Shown piece by piece: positions 27,614-37,996 of a stretch of DNA of 54,264 nt. The position numbers and the translations under genes were made by a program. Origin of the DNA: Nostoc sp. WHI (lineage in GTDB: Bacteria; Cyanobacteriota; Cyanobacteriia; Cyanobacteriales; Nostocaceae); NCBI RefSeq assembly GCF_015714725.1, contig NZ_WBKM01000020.1, positions 1-54,264 on the forward strand, written 5' to 3'. Position 1 is the stretch's first letter, and every line of letters begins with the position of its first letter. Below the pieces are notes generated by a model. The model was not told the DNA's origin. It made no database searches and saw nothing but the letters and a program-made list of their open reading frames with translations.

Positions 27614-27728
27614 CAAGAATAAATAGTATCAGCAGATTGGGTTTTATTCTTCAAATCTATAGAATATTTTAAGTCAAGTTGTAAAGTTTTTAGGTGCATT
27701 GTGTATTACCTATGCACCCTGATTTACT

Positions 27729-29230
<1,502 letters not shown>

Positions 29231-29364
29231 GAAGGAGGCAGATGTTGCACGCGAGGTAATAAAGTCACCGCGCAAGTTGGGGAAGCATTGTGTACAACTT
29301 TTGCAGAGTTATGTAAGCTTCCGCGATCGGGGCGCGGCAACAACTGCCAGTTTTGATGTAAACA

Positions 29365-29454
29365 GGACTTACGCAAACAATAGCCAAAACCCTTATTTTT
29401 GGGTAGGGGCAATTCATGAATTGCCCCTACCGCATTTAGCTTTGCGTAAGTCCT
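29365..29454. mobile_element. Small palindromic MITE with TTTGCGTAAGTCCT ends
   Basis: About 90 bp with 14-bp inverted ends AGGACTTACGCAAA and TTTGCGTAAGTCCT and an internal perfect palindrome TAGGGGCAATTCAT/ATGAATTGCCCCTA. A partial copy lies at ~19013-19080. It sits between the Y-RNA-like gene at 29612-29740 and the Ro-like gene. Apart from this, the repeat at 29177 and a 19-codon frame, 29163-29611 has no gene. Confidence 0.75.
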
Positions 29455-29519
29455 AGTAAAGTACCGAAATCGTTGACACTACTCGCTAAAATGGGTAGCC
29501 ACGACGTTTACTTAATGGT

Positions 29520-29579
29520 TCAAAAGCAGAAATAGTCTAAATCATCAGGCTCGATGTTGAAAGAATTAATATTTTTCAT
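29520..29579 (-). CDS. Possible 19-residue peptide with strong ribosome site
   Basis: GAGGTGAGAACG precedes an ATG at 29579 that opens MKNINSFNIEPDDLDYFCF and a stop. The Shine-Dalgarno match and acidic, aromatic ending make it more than random, but it is short and unrecognised. It starts ~33 bases after the 3' end of the Y-RNA-like stem, so it could be a leader or peptide of the cassette. Confidence 0.25.
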   Translation of the reverse strand: MKNINSFNIEPDDLDYFCF

Positions 29580-29611
29580 CGTTCTCACCTCAATGTTGAA
29601 ATGAAATAAAA

Positions 29612-29740
<129 letters not shown>

Positions 29741-29745
29741 GAATT

Positions 29746-30474
<729 letters not shown>

Positions 30475-30577
30475 TCACGTTGTTTAAATGCAGTTTTACT
30501 AATTGAATTGTTATTAAAAATGAGTTAGCGAACATCATTGAAGTCACCTCTTTTTGTATAAGTGATTGAGAAGTACT

Positions 30578-30799
<222 letters not shown>

Positions 30800-30815
30800 T
30801 TACGAATTATATTAG

Positions 30816-31023
30816 TGGATCTGATCGGGATTGAACCGATACCCTCCCTGTGAGAGTTTCACTCACACCTCGTGCAAGTTAAAAAAGCTGTGGTAACACC
30901 GCAGGAATTGAACCTGCACTTATCATTTAGCAGATGATCGCTCTACCTTTGAGCAAGTATGTAAGCTTTTTCTGTTAGGGCACAAGTGATATCCGGGAGC
31001 TCTACCGTTAGAGCTACAGACCC
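30816..31023 (-). ncRNA. Composite RNA: outer tRNA-like domain enclosing Y-RNA-like element 2
   Basis: On the minus strand, GGGTCTG at 31023-31017 pairs with CAGATCC at 30823-30817 (seven pairs, one G-U). TA and a D arm (GCTC-TAACGGTA-GAGC) follow the 5' side, and a T arm (ATCGG-TTCAATC-CCGAT) precedes the 3' side. CTCCC and GGGAG can close the anticodon stem. In place of the anticodon loop lies ~155 nt holding RNA element 2. The result is an outer tRNA-like fold with a Y-type stem and an inner tRNA-like fold on its anticodon arm. No CCA is encoded. A decayed tRNA carrying an insertion is the alternative reading. Confidence 0.5.
30866..30989 (-). ncRNA. Candidate Y RNA (YrlA-like) 2: tRNA-like core in a long stem
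   Basis: Homologous to RNA 1 at both ends (shared CTTACATACT and ACTTGCACGAGGTG) but with a different core. Stems: CACTT-GTGC with GCACGAGGTG (one bulged G), an internal loop (CCTAACAG / TAACTT), then AAAAAGCT with AGCTTTTT. In RNA 1 the inner arm reads GAGAAGCT and still pairs by G-U, which is compensatory. The core has D arm GCTC-AAAGGTA-GAGC, anticodon-like arm ATCAT-CTGCTAA-ATGAT (would read GCU) and T arm GCAGG-TTCAATT-CCTGC. It lies within the composite RNA at 30816-31023, first in the cassette. Confidence 0.6.
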
Positions 31024-31053
31024 AAGTTTCAATGATACTGATGCTTTTATCTT

Positions 31054-31091
31054 TATACTACAAATGTAGTATAGCTTCTACATAATGTCAA
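31054..31091 (-). promoter_or_regulatory. Promoter with 20-bp palindromic operator for the RNA/UBL cassette
   Basis: On the minus strand TTGACA (31091-31086) is followed after 17 bases by TACATT (31068-31063), a fair sigma-70-type promoter. The perfect palindrome TATACTACATTTGTAGTATA (31073-31054; 9-bp arms) overlaps the -10 box, and another ATACTACA half-site lies just upstream near 31096-31103. This layout suggests a repressor site controlling the composite RNA and the genes after it. No regulator gene is recognised in the window. Confidence 0.55.
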
Positions 31092-31258
31092 GGGGATACT
31101 ACAATTTTCTTGGGGGAAGTGAGAAAGCGATTGTAGCTTACCTTCTTTGATTTGGATAAAGTCGAGCTGAGAACATCAAAAACTTGTTGACGGAGTTCAG
31201 AGGCTCATTAAGTAGATAAACAAAATTAATTACAGTTATTGCAAGGGGAGCGATCGCA

Positions 31259-31394
31259 CAATATGGTTTGGTTAAGATGCATAGTTCTTAAAGATCCCCC
31301 TTAATCCCCCTTCAAAAGGGGGAAATAGAGCCATTCTGAGCAAGCCTTTTTGAGGGGGGTTGTGGGGGGATCGAGTCTTAGCCGAACCGTATTG
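31259..31394. mobile_element. MITE-like element, copy C
   Basis: Ends CAATATGGTTTGGTTAAGA and CTTAGCCGAACCGTATTG. It is flanked on both sides by AGCGATCGCA (31249-31258 and 31395-31404), a perfect 10-bp duplication that happens to be a HIP1 site. It lies in the 31092-31540 spacer upstream of the cassette promoter. The rest of that spacer holds HIP1 sites and a short GCGTCTTGTAGAGAAGCG repeat but no gene. Confidence 0.8.
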
Positions 31395-31540
31395 AGCGAT
31401 CGCATGATTGCAGCCCTGGCGATCGCAGCGTCTTGTAGAGAAGCGATCGCAATGACATTGTGTAATTAATTATCTTGCCTACTTATTAGACTAGGATTTG
31501 AATCCCAGGCAGGTAATGCAGCCGATGCAGATTACCTAAA

Positions 31541-33004
31541 TTACTGAAACCAACGAGAGACAAAAGCAACCATTCTCCTGAATAAAGGCTGACGATTCCG
31601 CCGCAAGTATTCCAGATTTTTACGAAAGGTTATTGTATTAGGATGATTTGCCCCCAAACGTTTTTCAGCGATCGCCAAAGCTTCGATATACAAAGGTTCG
31701 GCATCGCTGTACCTTCCCTGTGATTTGTAGAGTAATGCCAAATTGTTCAGGCTACTTGCCACATCGGGGTGTTCATCCCCCAAAAGGCGTTTTCTCATCG
31801 CCAAAGCTTCGATATACAAAGGTTCGGCATCGCTGTACCTTCCCTGTGAATCGTAGAGGAATGCCAAATTGTTCAGGCTAGTTGCCACATCTGGGTGTTC
31901 ATCCCCCAACAGGCGTTTTCTCATCGCCAAAGCTTCAATATACAAAGGTTCGGCATCGCTGTACCTTCCCTGTGAATCGTAGAGGAATGCCAAATTGTTC
32001 AGGTTACTTGCCACATCGGGGTGTTCATCCCCCAGGAGGCGTTTTCTCATCGCCAAAGCTTCGATTAACAAAGGTTCGACATCGCTGTACCTTCCCTGTG
32101 AATCGTAGAGTAATGCCAAATTGTTCAGGCTAGTTGCCACATCAAGGTGTTCATCCCCCAGCAGGCGTTTTGTCATCGCCAAAGCTTCGATTAACAAAGG
32201 TTCGGCATCGCTGTACCTTCCCTGTGAATTGTAGAGTGCTGCCAAATTGTTCAGGCTAGTTGCCACATCGGGGTGTTCATCCCCCAGCAGGCGTTTTGTC
32301 ATCGCCAAAGCTTCGATTAACAAAGGTTCGGCATCGCTGTACCTTCCCTGTGAATTGTAGAGGAATGCCAAATTGTTCAGGCTAGTTGCCACATCGGGGT
32401 GTTCATCCCCGAAACGTTTTCTAGCAGATGATAAACATTGTTCACGCCAAGGTAAAGCTTGCACGTAGGCTCCTTGACCTTGGTAAAATCTAGCCAAGCC
32501 TACAAAGGGCCAGATTAAATCATTATCGCTTAACCAAGCTTGGTAAACTGTGGCAGTTTCCCCAAGGTGAGGGATGGCAAGAGTTACTTTAGCAATTTCT
32601 ATCAATGTAGGTGTCTCAGGAATATCTTTTGCTACGGCTACCATTGTTTGACAAAAGCCACGCTTAAGTTCATCTGCTTCAGCCAAATCTTCTAACTTCT
32701 GCTGCAATAATTCCCGAATGCGTTCATGGATTTGGTAAGTGTCCTCTGCTAATTCTTGCAGCAAATAACGCTCAACTAAAACGGTGCAGTTATCTTTTAG
32801 GTCAAATTCCAAATCGCCATAACTTGCTGCTGATTCTACCAAAGACCAAGGGATAGGAGCCAAAGCAAACAAACTCAACAGACAAGCCAATTTTTGCGCC
32901 TCTGGTTCCAAGCTTTGCCAATTCAACTCAAAAGCTGCTGCTACACCAGACTCGCCGCTCTGTGCTTGCTTTTGTAGCTGTGCGAGAATGTCTGCTAACA
33001 TCAT
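31541..33004 (-). CDS. TPR repeat protein, C-terminal part of a caspase/NB-ARC/TPR system
   Basis: A protein of 487 residues. Residues ~1-150 look like the tail of an NB-ARC protein (ADILAQLQKQAQ, AFELNWQSLEPEAQKLACLL, YLLQELAEDTYQIHERIREL). From ~190 there are six nearly identical 42-residue kinesin-light-chain-type TPRs with the core DVATSLNNLALLYDSQGRYS and a partial seventh. At DNA level these are 126-bp tandem repeats. The start overlaps the stop of the caspase/NB-ARC gene by four bases (ATGA). Other cyanobacteria carry these parts as one protein, so this is either a coupled pair or a split gene. Confidence 0.85.
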   Translation of the reverse strand: MMLADILAQLQKQAQSGESGVAAAFELNWQSLEPEAQKLACLLSLFALAPIPWSLVESAASYGDLEFDLKDNCTVLVERYLLQELAEDTYQIHERIRELLQQKLEDLAEADELKRGFCQTMVAVAKDIPETPTLIEIAKVTLAIPHLGETATVYQAWLSDNDLIWPFVGLARFYQGQGAYVQALPWREQCLSSARKRFGDEHPDVATSLNNLAFLYNSQGRYSDAEPLLIEALAMTKRLLGDEHPDVATSLNNLAALYNSQGRYSDAEPLLIEALAMTKRLLGDEHLDVATSLNNLALLYDSQGRYSDVEPLLIEALAMRKRLLGDEHPDVASNLNNLAFLYDSQGRYSDAEPLYIEALAMRKRLLGDEHPDVATSLNNLAFLYDSQGRYSDAEPLYIEALAMRKRLLGDEHPDVASSLNNLALLYKSQGRYSDAEPLYIEALAIAEKRLGANHPNTITFRKNLEYLRRNRQPLFRRMVAFVSRWFQ

Positions 33005-34443
33005 GATCTCCCTCGGTTGCGACTATACGCCGCTATTTGATAAAGTCCAATGGGTATATAGCCCATTAATTCACAAAGTTTTTTTGCTGTCTCCGTCTCC
33101 TGTCGAACATATTCATCCCCCAATAGCTTTGCTAATAATTCTAAGGCTGCATCTGGTGACAATTCACCTAGCGGCAGTGATGGATATATTAACCCCGTGT
33201 TTTGACGAGTGGTAATTAACACCTTAAACACAGAACCTTTGGGTGGTAGGTAGGGTTGAATTTGCTTCCAGTCTTTGACATCATCAAATATCAATAAAAC
33301 TTTGCCAGCTTGCCAATTCTTCCAGCAATATAAAACTTTACCTGTTGCATCTAATTGATCAGGAGGATTGAAGTTAGAAAAATGAACCATTCCAAAGTTG
33401 ATTAACTGGGTTCCCAAATCAGTTCCTTGGGGATTTAACCAACAACAACCGCCAGAATAATCTCCCAAATATCGCTCTGAGTATTGAATAGCTAACTCTG
33501 TTTTACCCACCCCACCTTGTCCAGTCACATCGCTAATTGCCACAATATCATTTGCTTGCAATAGCTGAAGCAATTGTTCTAGTTGCTCATCCCTCCCGAC
33601 AAACTTAACAGCTTGACTCTGTTGGATGTTATGCGGGATATCAAACGGGTTGAAATGAGATGTTTCGATATCTCCATCCCAACTGCGGGAATAAAAATAA
33701 GTCGGCAGTTGTTTTTTATCTAAACTAATAAATACTTGCTTAACTTGCTCGGTAACTTCCCTCATGTTTGGGGGAAAAGTCCCATTAGCTGCGGCTAAAG
33801 CCTCTCTCACAGCTTGAGAAAAATATCCTGTTTTATTTTCAGAATTTACCTTAGCTGTCTCTCCTTCACGCGTAGCCAGTAACACAAATTGTTGAGTATC
33901 TGTCCTTGGCTGTCCACTCAAAAAAGTTTTGCCACCTAAGTTTGTTGGTCTGCCCTTTGATTCTGAACGAAAATCTGCACAGGAATCAATAATACAAATA
34001 TGATTACGAATCTGAAATTTATCGGAACCCAACAAAACTAATAAAGAATTCAAATCTAAGTTCTGCCAATTCTGTTTATTTGCATCAGCAAAAATCAACC
34101 GACGCTCTCGTTCTGAGGTAATCAAACCATGTCCCGCCCAAAAAATGTAGAGTAAATCCCCCGACTGTTGGGATAAAAAGTTAGTCACAATGTCGGAGAT
34201 ATTTTGCTCTGTTGCTAATTCTACAGTTAACCCACATTCCCCAATTAACTGCTGATTTTCTTCCAGTGCTGATAAACATAACCGGATATTCTCCTTCGGT
34301 ACACCGCGCCGATGCAGCCAATGAGCAAATTTCAGCGCGTCATCGGCTGGCCCCCCACCCTTCACATTCCACTCAGATTCATGGTACTTTTCAATACCCA
34401 CAATTAACCCAAAAGTGCGATCGGGTTTAGCCATAATTTCCAT
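33001..34443 (-). CDS. Caspase-like peptidase with NB-ARC ATPase domain
   Basis: A protein of 480 residues. The N-terminal caspase fold (~8-250) has the catalytic dyad His105 (FWAGHG) and Cys155 (IIDSCAD). The NB-ARC domain starts at FVGRDEQLEQLL, with P-loop GQGGVGKT (308-315), Walker B LLIFDDV and VLITTRQ. It ends abruptly after the helix MGYIPIGLYQIAAYSRNRGRS, where NLR-like proteins normally run on into TPRs; the TPRs are the next, overlapping frame. Proteins of this kind act as sensors that switch on proteolysis, often in phage defence or programmed death. An ATG three codons downstream is an alternative start. Confidence 0.88.
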   Translation of the reverse strand: MEIMAKPDRTFGLIVGIEKYHESEWNVKGGGPADDALKFAHWLHRRGVPKENIRLCLSALEENQQLIGECGLTVELATEQNISDIVTNFLSQQSGDLLYIFWAGHGLITSERERRLIFADANKQNWQNLDLNSLLVLLGSDKFQIRNHICIIDSCADFRSESKGRPTNLGGKTFLSGQPRTDTQQFVLLATREGETAKVNSENKTGYFSQAVREALAAANGTFPPNMREVTEQVKQVFISLDKKQLPTYFYSRSWDGDIETSHFNPFDIPHNIQQSQAVKFVGRDEQLEQLLQLLQANDIVAISDVTGQGGVGKTELAIQYSERYLGDYSGGCCWLNPQGTDLGTQLINFGMVHFSNFNPPDQLDATGKVLYCWKNWQAGKVLLIFDDVKDWKQIQPYLPPKGSVFKVLITTRQNTGLIYPSLPLGELSPDAALELLAKLLGDEYVRQETETAKKLCELMGYIPIGLYQIAAYSRNRGRS

Positions 34444-34471
34444 TAGGGCAACCCTGTCAAGATGATATGTC

Positions 34472-34607
34472 CAATACTGTTCGGATAAGATCCCCCCGCC
34501 TGTGGCGACCCCCTTAAAAAGGGGGTAAAAGAGATGATACTAGCCCCCCTTTTTAAGGGGGGTTGGGGGGATCTCCGCTCAATAAACAAGTTAACCAAAC
34601 CGTATTG
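34472..34607. mobile_element. MITE-like element, copy D
   Basis: Ends CAATACTGTTCGGATAAGA and GTTAACCAAACCGTATTG, with long complementary internal arms (CCCCTTAAAAAGGGGG and CCCCTTTTTAAGGGGGG). The direct repeats GATGATATGT and GGTGATATGT flank it. It lies just upstream of the caspase gene start, between that gene and the 21-bp array. Confidence 0.75.
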
Positions 34608-34679
34608 GGTGATATGTAGCTTGAATTTCATATTCGTTCAGACAAAATCTTCACTTGTTCTTTGAGAATTTTTAAAATT

Positions 34680-34968
34680 CCGAGTTCAGAGGCTCAACTG
34701 TCGAGTTAAAAGGTGCAACTGTCGAGTTAAAAGGCTCAACTTCCGAGTTCAGAGGCTCAACTGTCGAGTTAAAAGGCTCAACTGTCGAGTTAAAAGGTGC
34801 AACTTCCGAGTTCAGAGGCTCAACTGTCGAGTTAAAAGGCTCAACTGTCGAGTTAAAAGGTGCAACTTCCGAGTTCAAAAGCTCAAGTGTCGAGTTAAAA
34901 GGTGCAACTTCCGAGTTCAAAAGCTCAACTTCTGAGTTCAGAGGCTCAACTGTCGAGTTAAAAGGCTC
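34680..34968. repeat. 21-bp tandem repeat array, about 14 units
   Basis: Units alternate between two forms, GAGTTAAAAGGCTCAACTGTC and GAGTTCAGAGGCTCAACTTCC, with GGTGC/GGCTC variants. They fill almost the whole spacer between the caspase and hydrolase genes. Open frames such as NSTVEPF heptads on the minus strand are products of the 21-bp period. A CRISPR array is excluded because there are no spacers. Confidence 0.92.
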
Positions 34969-35007
34969 GTAATGAATACAAGACTCACCTTGACAGCACT
35001 ACCTCCA

Positions 35008-36183
35008 TTATGGCAACCTCGAAATAATCGCCTCCCAGGTTTTAGCATTTGTCCAATAAGCACCGTGGGAACGGGGAAATGGTTGTTTGCTATCCACTCG
35101 CACATCCTGCACACGATCGCAGAAAATTTTATTACCAACGTAACTGAGAAAATCCCGTAAATCGTAGATATTCAACCATTCCGGGAAATGCTCTGGTAAT
35201 AACTGTCCATATTCTAAGCTGTAGAGGGCGTTAATCTCATATAAAAATGGTGCTTGGGAACCAACTGTTACCAATAATTCCACCTGAGACAACTGCTGTT
35301 GCACTAGCAAATCTACACAAGCGATACCTCCCAAGCTATGGGCGAGTAAAACCACTGGCGGTTCTGCTTCTTCTATTTGTTGCTGGATAAACTGCCTAAT
35401 TTTTTCACCCCGCGTTTGATACAGCAAGATATCACCAGGCATCGGCGAAATTTTATCAGTTAGTTCAAGGCGGTTTCCTCTGACATAATTCGTTCCCATT
35501 GGCAACGCTAATTCAACAAGTGGCTTTAACAACCAGCTACCCAATCCTAATTCTGCCTCTCCCAAAGCCAGAGTTAGCAATTCCACAACATTATCCCGCA
35601 GTTGAGCATCGGTGAGTATGGGGGGAAATTTTTCTTGCTGTTCGCTAATAAATATTGCTTGAGCTGCGATCGCTCTAGCTATTGGTGCATAATATTCACT
35701 CAAATCAGTTTCGGAAACTGTGAGCAATGCCTGATAATATGGTTCACTGTGGATAACAGCCTCTCGTGCTTGCTCAAATATTTCTGCAATTCCCGCCTCT
35801 TGCAACTTAGCTTGCAGTTGAGATGTCGGAATGAGACTCGCTACACGAGATTCTAAAATATCCCCTGGTTCTTCCCCAAAAGCATTTTCTGACTCAATAG
35901 GTTTCAAAGACAACAGCCGTAATTCATACAGAGGATCGCAGTATAATTGCCCCCACAGTACAATCTCTGCGTCTACTTCTCCTTGAGATAAAGCCAGTGT
36001 CGCATCTTCCAAGGGTACTGATGCCCGATTTTCGCTGAACTTTGCACCTAATGCACCCCAAAGGCAGGGAGCAACTTTAATCTCAGGACGTTGGGCGTGA
36101 ATCTTTTGCTCAACGATTTTAAAGGTTTCGTTGTATTCTCGTTCTCTAATTCCAGTGCCATGTACAAATATTACAGTAGTCAT
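35008..36183 (-). CDS. Alpha/beta hydrolase (lipase/esterase-like)
   Basis: A protein of 391 residues starting MTTVIFVHGTGIREREYNET, the HG oxyanion motif of alpha/beta hydrolases. The nucleophile elbow is LLAHSLGGIACVD, a likely catalytic acid lies in the WLNIYDLRDFLSYV region, and the histidine is in PRSHGAYW. The middle ~100 residues are a helical lid. There is no signal peptide. It lies upstream of the caspase/NB-ARC gene on the same strand, separated by repeats. It may be an effector of that system, but this rests on position alone. Confidence 0.75.
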   Translation of the reverse strand: MTTVIFVHGTGIREREYNETFKIVEQKIHAQRPEIKVAPCLWGALGAKFSENRASVPLEDATLALSQGEVDAEIVLWGQLYCDPLYELRLLSLKPIESENAFGEEPGDILESRVASLIPTSQLQAKLQEAGIAEIFEQAREAVIHSEPYYQALLTVSETDLSEYYAPIARAIAAQAIFISEQQEKFPPILTDAQLRDNVVELLTLALGEAELGLGSWLLKPLVELALPMGTNYVRGNRLELTDKISPMPGDILLYQTRGEKIRQFIQQQIEEAEPPVVLLAHSLGGIACVDLLVQQQLSQVELLVTVGSQAPFLYEINALYSLEYGQLLPEHFPEWLNIYDLRDFLSYVGNKIFCDRVQDVRVDSKQPFPRSHGAYWTNAKTWEAIISRLP

Positions 36184-36333
36184 TGTTATCTAGCGAAGCC
36201 TGGGCTATGCCTACGCAAAGTTTATTGTCTATATTATTCCTGACCAGGTTCTCCGATACAAGTTTATGTAGATGTTTTACATTTAACGCAACACGCCAAG
36301 GAGGGATGTTCTCTGAGAGAGTGATCGAGATAA

Positions 36334-36543
36334 TGCGATCGCAATAATTCTAAAGAAATCTTTTTGTTATATAAACTTAAGCAACTTGGTTTTAATACTC
36401 ATTCTGGTGTTAAAACTACTATTACTATTGTCAGCAAAGATAAAAAAATTGATATTGATGTCAGTCGCTTCCCAAAGCGAGGAATTATAGATGACAAATC
36501 ACACCATCTTGGAACCATTACTAAAAGACCAATGGTTTATTGA
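36334..36543 (+). pseudogene. Fragment of a small unidentified protein
   Basis: An open frame without a start codon reads KEIFLLYKLKQLGFNTHSGV, then KTTITIVSKDKKIDIDVSRF, then PKRGIIDD, and runs on into the next gene in another frame. The regular strand pattern looks protein-like. An upstream TAA and missing ATG suggest a truncated gene. The remaining part of 36184-36333 holds a dispersed GCGAAGCCTGGGCTATGCC-type repeat and no gene. Confidence 0.3.
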
Positions 36544-37156
36544 GAGTCAAGAATTACGATCTTTTGTAACAACAGTGCGGGAAATTAGCGCCTGCACCGA
36601 TGATGATCGTACACAAACTCTCGCCAGACTAAAACCCGATTTTCAAGAACTGCTTGCCCAACAGGAATGGCTACCTGAAAAGTTTGCCCAAGTCAATGCC
36701 GAAAGCAGTATGGGGAGTGGTATTGGTCAATGGCTACTTTATCGTGCCAAAGACCGTTTACTGTCAATTTTCAGCTTAGTGATTTCCCCAGGTTCAACAA
36801 CTCCCATCCACGCTCATTTGGCTTGGGGATTGATTGGTTTATACAAAGGCAATCAACAAGAAACAGTCTATCGCCGTGTAGATAACAGCGACACCGAAGG
36901 ACACGCACAATTACAAATAACCAAAGTGCGTAGGCTTTGCCCGCCGCAGGCATCGCTTTAACCATCTGATACATACCACCTCTTACCCCCAGATGGTGAT
37001 ATCCACGCCCTCAAAACCACATCCCACAGTGCATCAGTATCCATTCATCTCCTGGGTAATGATACTGGCTGTGTCTTGCGTCACCAGTTCATTTTAAAAT
37101 CTCACAGCGTCAAGTCCTTTCGCTCTGGATATTGCAACGCTCCCTGCAAACAATAA
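36491..37156 (+). pseudogene. Cupin-type cysteine-dioxygenase-like gene broken by a small repeat
   Basis: The first 156 codons encode a cupin with the metal motif TTPIHAHLAWGLIGLYKGNQ, then stop at TAA (36959-36961). The same frame continues after the stop with YHLLPPDGDIHALKTTSHSA, SVSIHLLGNDTG and FRSGYCNAPCKQ to a second stop at 37154-37156, so the full gene would be about 221 codons. Between the halves lies GCGTAGGCTTTGCCCGCCGC and AGGCATCGC, a dispersed palindromic repeat of this genome, which supplies the stop. Family members oxidise thiols such as cysteine. The truncated product would lack half the barrel. The aldolase starts 10 bases after. Confidence 0.75.
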
Positions 37157-37166
37157 GAAAAAGAAT

Positions 37167-37928
37167 ATGCCTAAGTACGATAGACCAAAACCCCCCGTAT
37201 TCCAGCGAATTGAAGACGAACGGCTGCACCGTAAACAACGCCTAGCTGCTGCCTTTCGCCTGTTTGGTAAGTTTGGTTTCAGCGAGGGAATCGCAGGTCA
37301 TATTACAGCTCGTGACCCGGAGTTTACAGACCATTTCTGGGTCAATCCCTTCGGGACATATTTCGGTCATATTCGAGTCTCTGACCTGCTCTTGGTCAAC
37401 AGAGAAGGTGAGGTGGTTAAAGGCGATACTCACGTAAATCAAGCTGCCTTCGCTATCCATTCTGAGATTCATGAAGCTCGACCTGATGTAATAGCGGCTG
37501 CTCACGCCCATTCAATTTATGGTAAAGCCTGGTCTAGTTTGAGTCATCTCCTTGACCCCTTAACTCAAGATTCTTGTGCTTTTTACGAAGATCATGCGCT
37601 GTTTGATGACTATACAGGTGTCGTCTTAGATACCTCCGAAGGCAAACGACTTGCTGAAGCATTGAGTACAAAAAAAGCCCTCATCCTGCGTAACCACGGC
37701 ATTTTAACCGTGGGACATTCAGTAGATGAAGCTGCCTTTTGGTACATTAGCTTAGAGCGATCGTGTCAAGCACAACTGCTGGCCGAAGCTGCGGGTAGAC
37801 CCAGTGTAATCAAACATGAAACAGCCCGTTTAACACAAACTCAAGTGGGGTCACATACAAATGGGTGGTTCGGTTTCCAGCCACTTTATGACAGAATTGT
37901 GCGCGAAGAACCTGATTTGCTAGATTAG
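37167..37928 (+). CDS. Class II aldolase/adducin family protein
   Basis: A protein of 253 residues. Zinc-binding histidines are in AAAHAHSIYGKAW and RNHGILTVGHSVDEAAF, with the conserved GFSEGIAGHITARDPEFTDH near the N-terminus. Members include fuculose- and ribulose-phosphate aldolases and decarboxylases. The substrate is not evident. It probably shares a transcript with the broken cupin gene just upstream. Confidence 0.88.
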   Translation: MPKYDRPKPPVFQRIEDERLHRKQRLAAAFRLFGKFGFSEGIAGHITARDPEFTDHFWVNPFGTYFGHIRVSDLLLVNREGEVVKGDTHVNQAAFAIHSEIHEARPDVIAAAHAHSIYGKAWSSLSHLLDPLTQDSCAFYEDHALFDDYTGVVLDTSEGKRLAEALSTKKALILRNHGILTVGHSVDEAAFWYISLERSCQAQLLAEAAGRPSVIKHETARLTQTQVGSHTNGWFGFQPLYDRIVREEPDLLD

Positions 37929-37996
37929 TTCTGAGTCCGACATCAATTGCGTAAAGCTTTAAATAATCTGGGTTTTCAGTTGCTTTAAAGTCCAAC

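Noticed and set aside
30816..31023. Group I intron in a tRNA anticodon loop
   Set aside because: The insert is only ~155 nt and is explained by a Y-RNA-like stem with a tRNA-like head. No group I core was recognised.
31648..32133. Plus-strand frames over the TPR repeats
   Set aside because: Antisense shadows repeated every 126 bp; the TPR frame on the minus strand is clearly the coding one.
34672..34968. Repeat array as CRISPR, or its NSTVEPF-type frame as a gene
   Set aside because: There are no unique spacers between units and no cas genes, and the frame is a by-product of the 21-bp period.
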